Below, piece after piece: positions 22,661 through 35,176 of a DNA stretch of 64,000 nucleotides. A program made the position numbers and the translations under genes. The stretch is from the NCBI RefSeq assembly GCF_025024155.1, contig NW_026251829.1:18079-82078 (forward strand), given 5' to 3'. This DNA comes from Gamsiella multidivaricata. Taxonomy: Eukaryota; Mortierellomycota; Mortierellomycetes; Mortierellales; Mortierellaceae. The number at the start of each line of letters is the position of its first letter. Positions within the stretch are counted from its first letter, which is position 1. The notes under the pieces are model-generated. The model saw only the letters and a program-made list of their open reading frames with translations. It ran no database searches and had not been told where the DNA came from.

Positions 22661-22739
22661 AAGCAGAAGACGGTTGCCATTGTACATCTCTGTTTATTAT
22701 GCAGGTCCTTTTGATGTGCTGGAAGTTTTTGCGCCTCTT

Positions 22740-24489
22740 CTAATAAGCCAAATAGGGCTTGTTCGCTAGGCACCATCCCTGCAACCTGTCCCAGAACTCT
22801 GTCACTACCGCCCTATCCGCATGCCGACGATGACGGTTCAACTAGCAATTCGAAAGAAAGATATCATATGTTAGTTACAAAGTGACCAGCCGTGTCAATA
22901 TCGCAAATGCCATGAAAAAGAAAGAAAGGAGTACGGCGCGTCATACACTCAAAACCTCAACATTCCACGACTTGATACTATCCTTAGGCTGCTCGTCCGC
23001 CCACTTGACATAGAATCCCTTGACATGTGCGAACAGTTCCACAGGCTTTTGCCACTTCCATTTCTTGAACTGCCATTCCGCGCCTGTTGTGAAGACACAA
23101 ATGACACGATCCCAATCCTCTGGTCTCAAGTGATCTGCGCTGTCGATGACATGATAGGGCGTCTTGTGCGTCTCATTAGCTTTTTGGCGGCGCTCGATCG
23201 TCAATCTTGTTGGCTTAGCATCTCCCTTACTGCGAATTTCCTGACTATCCATAAATCTAGTCTCAGAAGTAAGCGGAATCAAGATGGCCTGTGAGTAACC
23301 TCCTCCTGAAGAACGACTGTTGATCCTACATATCGTGTGCTATGTCTCGTGCTTACATTTGATCTTCCAAGAACTGCTTAATGTTGTACATCGTGAGCAT
23401 GGAAGTAACGGCAGCGGGAATAATAATAATAGGAATACGAGAGGACGCTAGATCATATAAACGAAAGGAAAGCAATAGGTAGAAGATGAGAAAACAACAA
23501 AGCTCAGCATGTAGTGTTGGTATTGTCATCCTAAGCACTCCATGAACTTACAAGATTTGGATTTGCTTTGTGAAGAACTCGTCGCAGATCGCGGGGTGGA
23601 AGCATTTGGCGCTGATCCTGGTCGTGACGATAAAGCGGATGTAGCGACTACAGCTCCTGGCTGCCTTGAGTCTGGTTTCGCGGCTGTTGATTTGCCATCC
23701 TTCGATTTACTCTTCAATAGAATCGCTGCTCCCAACTTTTGAATATTCGCAAATGACTGATTTACACGATTGTAAAAGAAGAATTCGTTAGTCCCATCCA
23801 CATGGCTCAATTAAGAGGCATTTTCACAGAAATCCACATAGGCGTGACCCGTTGTCGGCATACCTTGTTGCCTCGAAGCACGCTTGCTGTTGTCCTAGCC
23901 AGCCTCTCCTTTGAGATGATCAGTCGTAGGATCTCATTTTCATCGCCATGCCCAGGTTGAATTGATGTTTTTTGTCTCTTTGACGGGTCGTCCTGCTGAT
24001 CGTCGACTACATCGTCTCCCGATCGTTTATCTAAGTGCAAAGCCGTCCTGGTTAGGTTCTGGGAAGGTTGAAGGTCCATTGTCGATGATTCTATTCCTGA
24101 TACTTACTCGTTTCTGAGACTTGGTATATGATTTGTGCCGAAGTCGCCGCTGCTCCTGTAAGATATTCAAGCACTCCTCTCTTGTCTAGAATCGAAACGA
24201 TCGGAATGGCTTTTTGCGCTCCTTCCAAGGAGTATTCTGCTACGCTCTGGTGCGCCCTCTGGAGCAGGAAGAGCAGGGTTTCGAGCGTGTATGTTTCATC
24301 CGAGGCGTTTTTCTTGTAGTTGGTTGGAGTGCCTCTGGGGAACGTGAAATTCTGCTTGTCATCTGCAAAGACGACATCGGTGGCGTCGGTGAGCTCTGTA
24401 ACGAGATTGCCGTTGGCGTTGACGAGAGTGATTGGCTTCTTCGACACTGTGAATTCGCGGAGGAGACTGAGCGGATCGGTCTTTGACAT
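22740..24489 (-). CDS. CDC73: CDC73/parafibromin, Paf1 complex subunit
   Basis: A subunit of the Paf1 elongation complex that travels with RNA polymerase II and supports histone modification and 3'-end formation. Six exons: 24489-24108, 24030-23864, 23756-23552, 23447-23357, 23256-22947, 22841-22740, giving 418 aa. The N-terminal domain starts MSKTDPLSLLREFTVSKK and includes YTLETLLFLL. A charged linker carries KRQKTS and ISKERLART. The Ras-like C-terminal domain is marked by SSRIPIIIIPAAVTSML, HLRPEDWDRVICVF and WQFKKWKWQ. The acceptor at 23257 was chosen because it gives the family spacing FLEDQ-IF-MDSQEIRSKG in phase; other acceptors in that intron lead to stops or a 31-bp intron. The last exon supplies the conserved C-terminal RHRRHADR..TEFWD segment. 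The gene is divergent from GPI18 (268 bp). Confidence 0.94.
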
Positions 24490-24757
24490 TATGAAGAGTA
24501 GGTTGAGAACAAAAATAGTAAGTGTCGCGATTGATCCTGGTGCTCTTGATGCTCTTGATGCTCTTAATGCTCCGGCGCAGATCTGGTTGACGTCAGAGAA
24601 ATTTTTCTTATCCCATTGCCGGTTCCCTCTCTTTTCTTGTATATACGTTCCATATACACACACACTTTCTCTCTCTCAGCACTCAGTCTTCGTCGTTGTA
24701 AATAAAGCCTTCTCAGCAGTTAAAAAGGGGCATCCAGGTCTTATTCGACTTGTATTT
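24490..24757. promoter_or_regulatory. Bidirectional promoter of CDC73 and GPI18, with a CTTGATGCT tandem repeat
   Basis: 268 bp lie between divergent start codons. At about 24540-24571 the unit CTTGATGCT occurs three to four times, the last copy changed to CTTAATGCT. The frame upstream of the GPI18 ATG is open by chance for more than 400 bp, but no in-frame family sequence lies there. Confidence 0.55.
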
Positions 24758-26549
24758 ATGACCCCAGGCAAGGATACGGTCTTCAAGGATACGGTCTTCA
24801 AGGATACGGTCTTCAAGGCTGTTCAGGAGACCACACCCAGCATCGCCAGCAGGGTAGGCATCGTTGCCTACTATGCATTACTCTCGCGACTAGCAATTTG
24901 GTTCATCGCCGTTGTGTCGCATGCCCTCATTCAGGATTATGACTCGGCTTTGGAACTGGTGCTACCAGTCGAGACAATAGCACAGCAGTTTTTCAAAGGC
25001 ATCTTCGGCGTGTTTCTCCGCTGGGATTCATTCTACTTTGTACATATCGCCGAGCATGGATACGTTTTTGAACAAGAGCACGCATTCTTCCCTCTGCTTC
25101 CTGTACTGATGCGGCTGGTCTCGAACACAGGTAGGGCATTGAGTACCTGTGTTTGTGTGCACCTGTTCTATGCATGTTCGATCTTAACAGCGTATTTCAA
25201 CCGTCGTAGTTCTAGCTCCCCTGAGCTCCTTATTCTCATATACACAGCAATTGGTGCTGGCGGGCATCCTCGTATCCAATGTGTCATTCATCGCTGCATC
25301 AGTCCAGCTTTATAGGCTGACGCATACACTGTTTGGACAAGAGCGGTTTGCGTTTCTCACGGCTATTCTCTATATTTTGACCCCCTCCGGGATTTTCATG
25401 TCCGCTATGTAAGTTACGAACTACACATCTTTGGACGACGCGATCGATGCACCTCTTACTTATTATGACTCCATTTATGACAGCTATACCGAGAGTCCGT
25501 TTGCAGCACTTTCGTTCACAGGAATGCTCTTTGCAGCTCGCAGACAGTACCTTTTGGCGGCGGTCGTTTGGTCGATCAGCTGTACTGCTCGCTCGAATGG
25601 GGTCCTCTATCCAGGGTTCTTCATCTATGATCTGGTCGTGAGGATGGATCTCAAAGCGCCCATGATGGTACTTATTGTCGTCCTTTTATTACAAGAGGCC
25701 TATGGAGAATACACTTCTACAACGATCTAGCAACCTCACACTAATATTTTGCCTGTTCGATGGATGCAGAGCAATATCAAGGCGCTTCTCAAGACAACCG
25801 TACTTTGTCTGATCAACTGGGCGGGCTTTCTTTCCGTACAGGGATATGGCTATGCACTTTATTGCTCGAACAAGACTTCTATGCTAGAAGCAAGACCTTG
25901 GTGCGAGTCTACAGTGCCGTCCATCTACACTTTCGTCCAGGATTTTTACTGGTAGGCCACCGACCTGTTCACGACCCCGGCGAACCCATCCAGGTGATCT
26001 GTGATTTCTTACAGCTTTTGTGGTACATTTCATAGGAACGTCGGATTTCTTCGCTATTATGAAATGAAACAGATTCCCAACTTTTTAATGGCAGCACCGA
26101 TGATTACACTTTCTGCAGCTGGTATCTTTTGCTATGCGTCTTACGACCTACAGCGGCTGTTCTCTCTTGGACGTTCATCGAACAAAGGTAACCATTCTTA
26201 ACCTAAGAGAAGCAAACGAAATATATGATGCTAGTTTTTAATGCGCTTCTTGTTTTCGCGTTGTTTATCTGCAGCATCGAAGGACCGACCAATGCCTCCT
26301 TTCTTAAGCCTTGCGACCTTCCCTTATATTGTCCTGTGGACGGCCCTCCTCTTTTCCGCAATCACGACGATGCACATCCAAATCATCACCCGGGCATTCT
26401 CCTGTGTACCGCCCGTGTACTGGTTTGCAGCTCACCAATTCGAAGAGGGTGCACCTGGCGCGGGCTGGAGCAAATCTATAACGACGTTCTTTGTGATGTA
26501 CGGGCTTATCGGGATCATCCTGTTTGCCAATTTTTTCCCCCCTGCATAG
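24758..26549 (+). CDS. GPI18: GPI mannosyltransferase 2 (PIG-V/Gpi18)
   Basis: Adds the second mannose to the GPI anchor precursor in the ER lumen, using dolichol-phosphate-mannose. Six exons: 24758-25130, 25216-25408, 25484-25667, 25770-25951, 26036-26187, 26275-26549, for 452 aa. The first luminal loop has the family block FLRWDSFYFVHIAEHGY followed by EQEHAFFPLLPV, with the WD pair of this GT-C family. Later blocks YTESPFAALSF, SCTARSNGVLYPGFF and NVGFLRYYEMKQIPNF match PIG-V. Multiple hydrophobic helices span the rest. The cytosolic N-terminus is odd: a 15-bp unit is repeated exactly three times (24773-24817), giving DTVFK three times. The start is the first ATG before that repeat. Identity is firm; the precise number of helices was not counted. 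Confidence 0.92.
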
Positions 26550-27108
26550 ATTATCCCTGGTGGTAGACTGGATCCTTCTTACAATAAGAATAATTGGCTC
26601 ACCCGCCTGAACTTCTTCTAAAAGGGGACGGGCACTGTACACAATACTATGGATGTTTGGGCTCATGTTGATGTAGTTTGCTTTCCTGAGTGAACAGGTT
26701 GCGATCTTAAGTAGTTTTCCGGGTTGGTCGCAGCTCGTTAGCCCTCCCTCCCCCAAAAAAGATTGGTGGCAAAAGAAATCTTTTGGAGTTGCAACCTGCT
26801 GCTAATTTTTTATGTTCTGGTGATGGAAGGAATACTAATCGTCAGGAGAGGTGGCGACGAGAGCAGGGGAGGGGTCCTTGTGGTGACGAAGAGGAGGCCG
26901 TGGGAGAAGGGCTATCCAGGGAGCCTCGCGAGCTGATTGAGGAGTCAGCACACTGTAGTTTTAGGTTTGTCAATAACTGGGATTGGCCAATAATGGCTGT
27001 GGATGATGTGCTCCTTTACCCTGCGCTTCCTCTCGCACCTCTTCGAGAAATTTTAGCCGATTCTCAAACTCAACCTTCATCGCTCTCACAAAAATAAAAA
27101 CGAAGGCA
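26550..27108. other. Intergenic spacer, GPI18 3' region to the aminotransferase promoter
   Basis: 559 bp without a credible reading frame. The left part should be the GPI18 3' untranslated region. The segment near 26830-26950 is purine-rich, with repeated GGAGAGG/GGGGAGG words. Confidence 0.5.
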
Positions 27109-29148
27109 ATGTTCGCCCGATTCATAAAAACCGCCCGCAACACCCTCTCCACTCCCTCCTCCTCAGTAACCGCCTCTTCCTTCTGCCTCCGACACCAGAT
27201 CCGCAGGCCCTATACCTCCACTTACCTTCCTGCAACCAACTCAGGCATGACCACAGTGCCTAACATTCCTCGCGCCGAACGCGTTGCTCACTTTGAGCAG
27301 GATGGTGAGTCATTCGCCCCCAATATACTACACCACTGCGTTGTTTGCTGCACTGCCACAGTACCATGCCTTATCGGCCAATTGCTTGCCTCCTCCTAAC
27401 AGTCTGCAATTGATCCTTATGTATTTTAGTCTGGTCCATTTTCACACCTCTGGCTCTGGAATGCCAGGCTGTCAACCTTGGCCAGGGGTTCATGAAGTAA
27501 ACTAAACTCTGTCTCGTGCACGACGCGATTCTATGCTTAGTGTGTCCTCTAATCATAACAACAACTATAACAATGTCGTATTGGTCGCTGCTAATAGCTT
27601 CTCTCCTCCAGATTTTGTGGTCGAAGCTGCGCGCGAGGCTGTCCTGCGCAATGACTGCAACCAGTACAGCCATCCCAAGGGTCGTCCAAGGCTTAGGAAC
27701 GTACGTCCAGAGCTCAATGAAGCAAACAAGCATGTTGGTGAAATGTAGATCCTCTGTCAGGTTTGCTTCTTTTCTCACATCTTTCCATTGCTTTGCTGTT
27801 CATTCTGATCTAAAGGCCCTCGCAAAGTCGTACAGCCCTCTTTTTGGAAGGCAATTGGACCCAGAGACCGAGATTGTGGTGACCGCTGGCGCCAACGAAG
27901 GTACCGCAGCAGTGGATTCGCACGATCAGCAATGCCAACAATAGCGCACAGACGATTCCAAATCAAACCACCAACACCTTCTCAATTACTGGTGCTGTAT
28001 AGGCATTTTCAGCATCTTTGCTGGATATCTGGATCAAGGTTCAGAGGTCATTTTGATGGAGCCTTTCTTTGACCAGTACATTGTAAGTCTGCTTCACTGC
28101 ATCGCCTGGACAAACGGATACGGATGAGTCAAGATCTTCTAATGTGATGACTAACCTAACTCATTGATAATCGATCACAGTCCAACATCACAATGAACGG
28201 AGGAGTTCCTGTCTATTGCCCTATCCGACCCAAGGGCGATACCTCGAAGGATATGGCTGCGAGTGAATGGAAGATTGATATCAAGGAACTGGAATCCAAG
28301 ATCACACCACGTTCCAAGATTCTTGTTCTCAACACCCCCCACAACCCTATTGGGAAGGTTTTCTCGCGTGAGGAGCTGGAGGAAATTGGAGCCCTTGCGA
28401 CTAAGCACAACCTGTTGGTTATCAGTGATGAAGTGGTTAGTTCAAATATCTTTTATTTTTTACTCACTATGACCAATTGGGAGGGAATTAAACGCGCTGC
28501 TAAAACATTTCGTTGTTGTTGAACTACTAGTACGATCGCTTGTACTTCAATCCTAAAAACCACGAGCGCATCGCCACCTTGGACGGACTTTGGGAGCGAA
28601 CTATCACTGTTGGAAGCGGTGGAAAGACCTTCGGAACGACTGGCTGGCGCGTTGGCTGGCTGATCGGACCAAAGGCTCTGATCGAGCCTGCCTTAGCCGC
28701 CCATACCCGTATCGTCTTTTGCGTGAACTCACCCCTGCAGGAGGCAATTGCCATTGGATTCGAACAGGCTGATGGTCGCGGATTTTTCGGGAGCCAGGTC
28801 GATGCCTATGAGCACAAGCGCGAGAAGTTGTTGTCGGTTTTCCGCGAGTTGGGATTGCCCTGTACCATCCCTGAGGGATCGTACTTTATTCTGGTGAACA
28901 CGAAACGGATCAGGGTGCCTAAAGACTATGTATTCCCTGACCTGCTGCACAAGCGCCCTAAGGACTTCAGGACGTGCTACTGGATGACCAAGGAGATTGG
29001 GGTGTGCGCCATCCCTCCAACCGAGTTTTACTCCAAGCCCAACCAGCCCTTGGCCGAGGACTTTGCTAGATTTGCGTTCTGCAAGACAGACGAGACCCTG
29101 GACGCTGCAGTGGAGAGGCTGCTTAAATTGAAGCCATATATTGAATAA
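27109..29148 (+). CDS. BNA3: Kynurenine--oxoglutarate transaminase-like class I aminotransferase, mitochondrial form
   Basis: A PLP-dependent transaminase that would convert kynurenine to kynurenic acid, probably in mitochondria. Seven exons: 27109-27304, 27430-27496, 27598-27700, 27816-27900, 28003-28082, 28181-28435, 28531-29148, for 467 aa. The first 45 or so residues (MFARFIKTARNTLSTPSSS...) are basic and hydroxylated, as in a mitochondrial presequence. MTTVPNIPRAERV could be an internal cytosolic start (Met47). Signatures are VNLGQGFMNFSPPDFV, NQYSHPKGRPRLR, VTAGANEG, LNTPHNPIGKVFSREEL and the PLP lysine in VGSGGKTFGTTGWRVGW. The C-terminus ends DAAVERLLKLKPYIE. The stop codon lies inside an AATAAA signal. 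The substrate is inferred from the family (BNA3/KAT) and cysteine-S-conjugate activity is also possible. Confidence 0.9.
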
Positions 29149-29294
29149 ATCATGGCTATTGAATGATAGTCACCTGTGGCTTTGCTCCGGGACAACAAAG
29201 AGAAGAAAAAAAAGAAAAAAAAAAAACATCCATCAACTCGTTCACAGCACTCACTCACCCAGACACACCCCCTCACACTTCACATATCATCAGC

Positions 29295-30393
29295 ATGGCC
29301 AAGGAGCGCAAGGAAAAAAAGGAGAAGAAGTCCTCCAAGGCTGAGAAGGTCGAGAAGGTTGAGAAAGTCGATAAGAAAATCGATGCCGGCAACGAATCTG
29401 ATATGGATGTTGATGCTCCCGCTCGCATCGTTGACATCTCTCCAATCGCCTCTCCTTTGGCCGCCGATAAGTTGACGAAGAAGCTGTTGAAGACCGTCAA
29501 GAAGGGTAATACAATTGTGCTCTCATGCGCTTTATTCGCTCATTTGGACGTTTTGCTGGTTGACTCTCTTAAGCAGCAGGACGAGATCCCTTGTGTTTCT
29601 GAACGAGTGGACCCAGAACGAGTAGACAAGCAATTTATCTCCCACAAAGAGCGTGCTTGAAGATCATGTAACGGTCAACCGTCCACCAAGCACACTCTCG
29701 ACAATATTCAACAGCACTCTCAGAACTCCACTTCCTTAATGATCATTTACCAGTAGTAATTGCATTGGACGGCTACGATTCGTAGCGCTTTTGTGAGCGC
29801 GATTCTCTGGTCGACACTAAATTACATACACAGCAGATAGACCATCAAATACCTGCACCGCTCGCATTCATACTCAATTTGAGAACGCCAAAAAAAAGTA
29901 CTCAGACTAAGACGGGATCATTTTTTTCGATGCACAATTGATCTAGCTGCCAAGGCCAAGCATGTGAAGCGTGGTGTCAAGGAGGTCGTCAAGGGTCTCC
30001 GTAAGGGCGAGAAGGGTCTTGTATTGATTGCGGGCGACATTTCACCCATCGATGTGATCACGCACGTCCCAGTCCTGTGCGAGGAGAACGATGTGCCCTA
30101 CATTTTCTTGCCTTCGAAGGAGGATCTTGGAACTGCAGGATCGACCAAGCGCCCCACTTCATGCGTGATGGTTGTCTTGGGTGGCAAGAAGAAGGATATG
30201 GATGGTGCCAAGGACTACAAGGAGTTGTACGATGAGTGCTATGCCAAGGTCAAGGAGCTGGTAAGTCTTTCTGTGTGCATCAATTTTGTGCTGTTCGTGT
30301 CCGACCTTTTCAACTCGATCACATTACTGACCATACGATTACTTTTATTATGTGTCGCTTTGTTCTTAATAGGATGAGGCTATCGTCTATTAG
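29295..30393 (+). CDS. NHP2: H/ACA ribonucleoprotein complex subunit 2 (Nhp2), L7Ae family
   Basis: A core protein of H/ACA snoRNPs, which guide pseudouridylation of rRNA and snRNA. Three exons: 29295-29505, 29947-30260, 30373-30393, for 181 aa. The last exon adds only DEAIVY and the stop. The N-terminus is a Lys/Glu-rich extension (MAKERKEKKEKKSSK followed by VEKVEK repeats). The L7Ae RNA-binding fold carries HVKRGVKEVVKGLRKGEKG, GLVLIAGDISPIDVITHVPV and DVPYIFLPSKEDLG, which is closer to Nhp2 than to Snu13 or ribosomal eL8. The first intron is 441 bp, much longer than neighbouring introns, and contains an H/ACA-like hairpin, listed separately. Confidence 0.93.
29648..29706 (+). ncRNA. Candidate H/ACA-type snoRNA hairpin plus H-box in NHP2 intron 1
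   Basis: Within the intron, AGAGCGTGCTTG (29648-29659) pairs with CAAGCACACTCT (29687-29698) with one mismatch. An inner stem ACGG/CCGT (about 29671-29682) caps it, leaving an internal loop of the kind used as a pseudouridylation pocket. The stem is followed after two bases by ACAATA (29701-29706), which fits the H-box ANANNA. Further downstream, small perfect stems (GGCTACG/CGTAGC near 29771, GCGCT/AGCGC near 29785) and ACA triplets near 29823-29832 could belong to a 3' half, but I could not build a clean second hairpin. It is therefore only a candidate. Confidence 0.3.
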
Positions 30394-30843
30394 ATACATG
30401 AATGATACAGTTCCTTAATCTCCTCCATTGCGTCCTTCTCCATCTTGTACTATTGTTTTGTAGTTTCCCTTTTATTTTTTGTCATTAAAGCATTTGACCT
30501 TTCTTTTTTCATAACCCATCTGTGTTATGGTGAACAAAAAGCAAAGAGTGCATCAAAAGACTGGGATGTGATCCAGGATAAGCAAGTTTGCACGCGTCTT
30601 AGGCACTATGATCTATGGTCGATCATCGTGCTTGTATCAAGTATGAGTCGATCTGTTTGCTGACCTATGGAGTTCCGTGCTTGAGAAATAAGGTTAGCTT
30701 TACCTACTCACTTCATTTGATCTCTGGCGGCTTTATTTGTACCCGCCTTCTCTTCTTTTCCGAACCTCATTCATTCATTCATTCTCTTTTCTCCATCCTT
30801 CACATCACACTTCATCTTTCCGCTCTACTCCACTCCATACCGA
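30394..30843. other. Spacer between NHP2 and MET2
   Basis: 450 bp hold the NHP2 3' region and the MET2 promoter. The stretch before the MET2 start is pyrimidine-rich (repeated TTCATTCATTC and CTCCACTCC words), as is common in fungal promoters. No other gene is seen. Confidence 0.5.
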
Positions 30844-32924
<2,081 letters not shown>

Positions 32925-33178
32925 AATTGATACAGATACCGTAATAAAATGACAGATTTTTTTTTTTGATGCCATGTCAACGATGCAGGGAACTGCAACC
33001 CATGCGGTAGATCTTGAATCCAGATATTGGCGCGCCGCACCACACAACATTGTGGAGAGCTCGTGCTGGGTTGCTTATAGAGTAATGTTATTTTACAGAT
33101 CCGGCGTTTCTAAAATATGCATAACGCCCTCTAGACTGCCGTGCTTATGGTCCCGTCATCATCCTGCAGTCTCTGTGC

Positions 33179-33553
33179 TCAGTTGGGACGGTTGATCTTG
33201 GCCTCGTTGAAGAGAACGGTTTGGTTGGCTGTCAAAGAGCAAAAGATACGATAACGCAGATATAGGTTAGGGCTTTATCACAACGACATCCCACTACATA
33301 ACAAAACGATAATAATCCATTGCCTACCGCGAGGATCGAACTTCATGAAGGACAATTTGGCGGTGGTTCTTGGACGGCGTGTAGTGTAGAAGAAACCGGT
33401 GCCGGCTGTCGACAACAACTTAACGATGATAGTCCTATTGAACAAGGTGCGATAACCGGATTAAGACATCTTGGTTCTTTTTGATTATGACAACTGTACA
33501 TCATTAAATCAAGATATCTGCGCCAATTACCTTGCTTTAGCTTTCTTGGCCAT
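33179..33553 (-). CDS. Mitochondrial large-subunit ribosomal protein bL33m
   Basis: A small structural protein of the mitochondrial large ribosomal subunit. Three exons, 33553-33531, 33434-33328 and 33228-33179, join in phase to give 59 aa, starting [20 protein letters not shown]. It has the bL33 pattern: a basic N-terminus, [19 protein letters not shown], then [20 protein letters not shown]. Yeast Mrpl39 aligns over the whole length, including VLFKEAK. No reading frame of this gene is long in the raw DNA, so it is easily missed. It is divergent from SPF27 and convergent with MET2. Confidence 0.92.
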
Positions 33554-33967
33554 CTGGAAGATCAGGCAAGTTGAAAGGAAACGAAGGCAAAGGAAATAAG
33601 ACATGTATGTTAGCGGTCAATAGAGGCATATTCCTGTTCCTGAGACAGCAAGCGATATCCTGTTGCGTGATCTCTGTATTTCCATCCAGCTTTCATTGTC
33701 CTCGCCGTTGTCGGCTCATAATCTCCTTTGATGGATGAATCGTTGGTGCATACTTTATAGGTTCTTGCTCTGGGTGGTGGGTGATGAAGGTGGAGGAAAC
33801 GAGTACAGGCATCTTCCTTTTTGCTGCTTTCCCCGAGGTTGTTTATGTGTGACCGTCTCGAATCCCTTTCTCCTCCCTTTTTGGATATCAATTTTGGAAA
33901 GAGTTGTGCTGGTCATCACCCCTCAACTTCAGACACGAACCAACTCCACCAAGAATCGCCTAACACC
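33554..33967. promoter_or_regulatory. Divergent promoter region of bL33m and SPF27
   Basis: 414 bp between start codons. The short open frames here overlap on both strands and have no family features. Confidence 0.5.
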
Positions 33968-35075
33968 ATGAGCACACAGATCAGTCTTGACGCCTTGCCT
34001 TGTAAGCGAACCGACTATTTCTCTCACTGGACAAGATACGCGAAGAGAAGCAGCAATCGACATCCTCATCCACTAACCCGTTCATTTTCCTTCCTTATTT
34101 TCCTCTTCAACAGATGTCGACAAACAAATTGACGAGCCAGGTAACAAAAAACGCCTCAAATACAGCAGGAATAGAAGTGGTTCCCTTCTGACGACACCAA
34201 GCTGGAGTCCTTGTTCAACTCACTCACTGTTCTATCCTTTCTGTTAATCTTTTAGGTGTCCGTACCTTGGTCGACAAGTTAATCGCCTCAGAGATGAAGC
34301 GCATGCCCAAGCCTACGCGCGATGTCTCTGATATCGAACTTTTCAAAGACAATGAACTTCTCCAACAGGAGTTCGATCGCATTAGGAGAGGAAAGCCCAT
34401 GGAGCCAAAACTCGATCTCTCGCGCTATCAACTCGAACCACCCTCTGCCACATCCTCGACATCAACAGCAACAGTATCAGCAACATCATCAAAACAAACA
34501 ACAACAGGATCAGAATCAGGATCAACTGATACAATAACGCCCTCTGCATCTGAAGAGCTCCCAGAGGGTCGTATCCTGTGGCTCAAGGCCCTCGATAACG
34601 CGAACGCGCAGCTCGAACACCAGAACCAACGTATCCTGAACCTCGAACTCGTCCAAAAGTTTGGAGGCAACGCCTGGAACATTCATAATTATCAGATGGA
34701 ATACGATCTCTCTTTGCTCCGGAAGGCCGTTGATGACAAGCGAGCCGAGGTCATTGAACTCAACAAACTCAGAAAGCGCGATCAGGTAAGGAATCGAGTG
34801 CTATTGGCTTGGATGCAGATTATATCCTGCTTCAAGATTACAGGAACCCCTACATCTCATGCACCTGTTTTTTTCTTCTCGTCCTTCCTGATATTGTACA
34901 TTAGCTGGACGTCGCGGAGTCGTTACAGAGGCTGGAAGCCAAATGGGCAGAGATGATCAGCTCAACATTGCAGGTTGAGGTCGCCAGCGCATCATTGGAA
35001 GCCGAGTTGGAGCAACTGAGAGCTTATGAGGCCAACTTGAGAAAGGAACTCGACATGCCTCTTGCTCAGCAATAA
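33968..35075 (+). CDS. Pre-mRNA splicing factor SPF27 (BCAS2), Prp19 complex subunit
   Basis: A core member of the Prp19/NTC complex, which activates the spliceosome. Four exons: 33968-34001, 34114-34140, 34256-34785, 34905-35075, for 253 aa. The 27-nt second exon gives YVDKQIDEPG and restores the BCAS2 start pattern DALPYVD....PGVR. Further signatures are EFDRIRRGKPMEP, RYQLEPPS, the AQLEHQNQRILNLELVQKFG block and GNAWNIHNYQ. A long coiled coil runs to the end (ELNKLRKRDQ, LQRLEAKWAEMISSTLQVEV). A Ser/Thr-rich insert at about 85-120 is absent from the human protein. The stop codon lies within AATAAA (35071-35076). It converges with the Barentsz gene at about 100 bp. Confidence 0.93.
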
Positions 35076-35176
35076 ATTTCGACTTCACCGCAACTCCTTC
35101 ACGTCCTATAATAAACGTACGATATATGAGGTGCCAATGTTGGTTTTATTGAAATGAGCCCTTCGTTTACATCCGG

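Noticed and set aside
23326..23356. A 31-bp intron in CDC73 using the acceptor TGTAG
   Set aside because: It is too short for a spliceosomal intron. The acceptor at 23257 gives a 100-bp intron and restores the conserved spacing.
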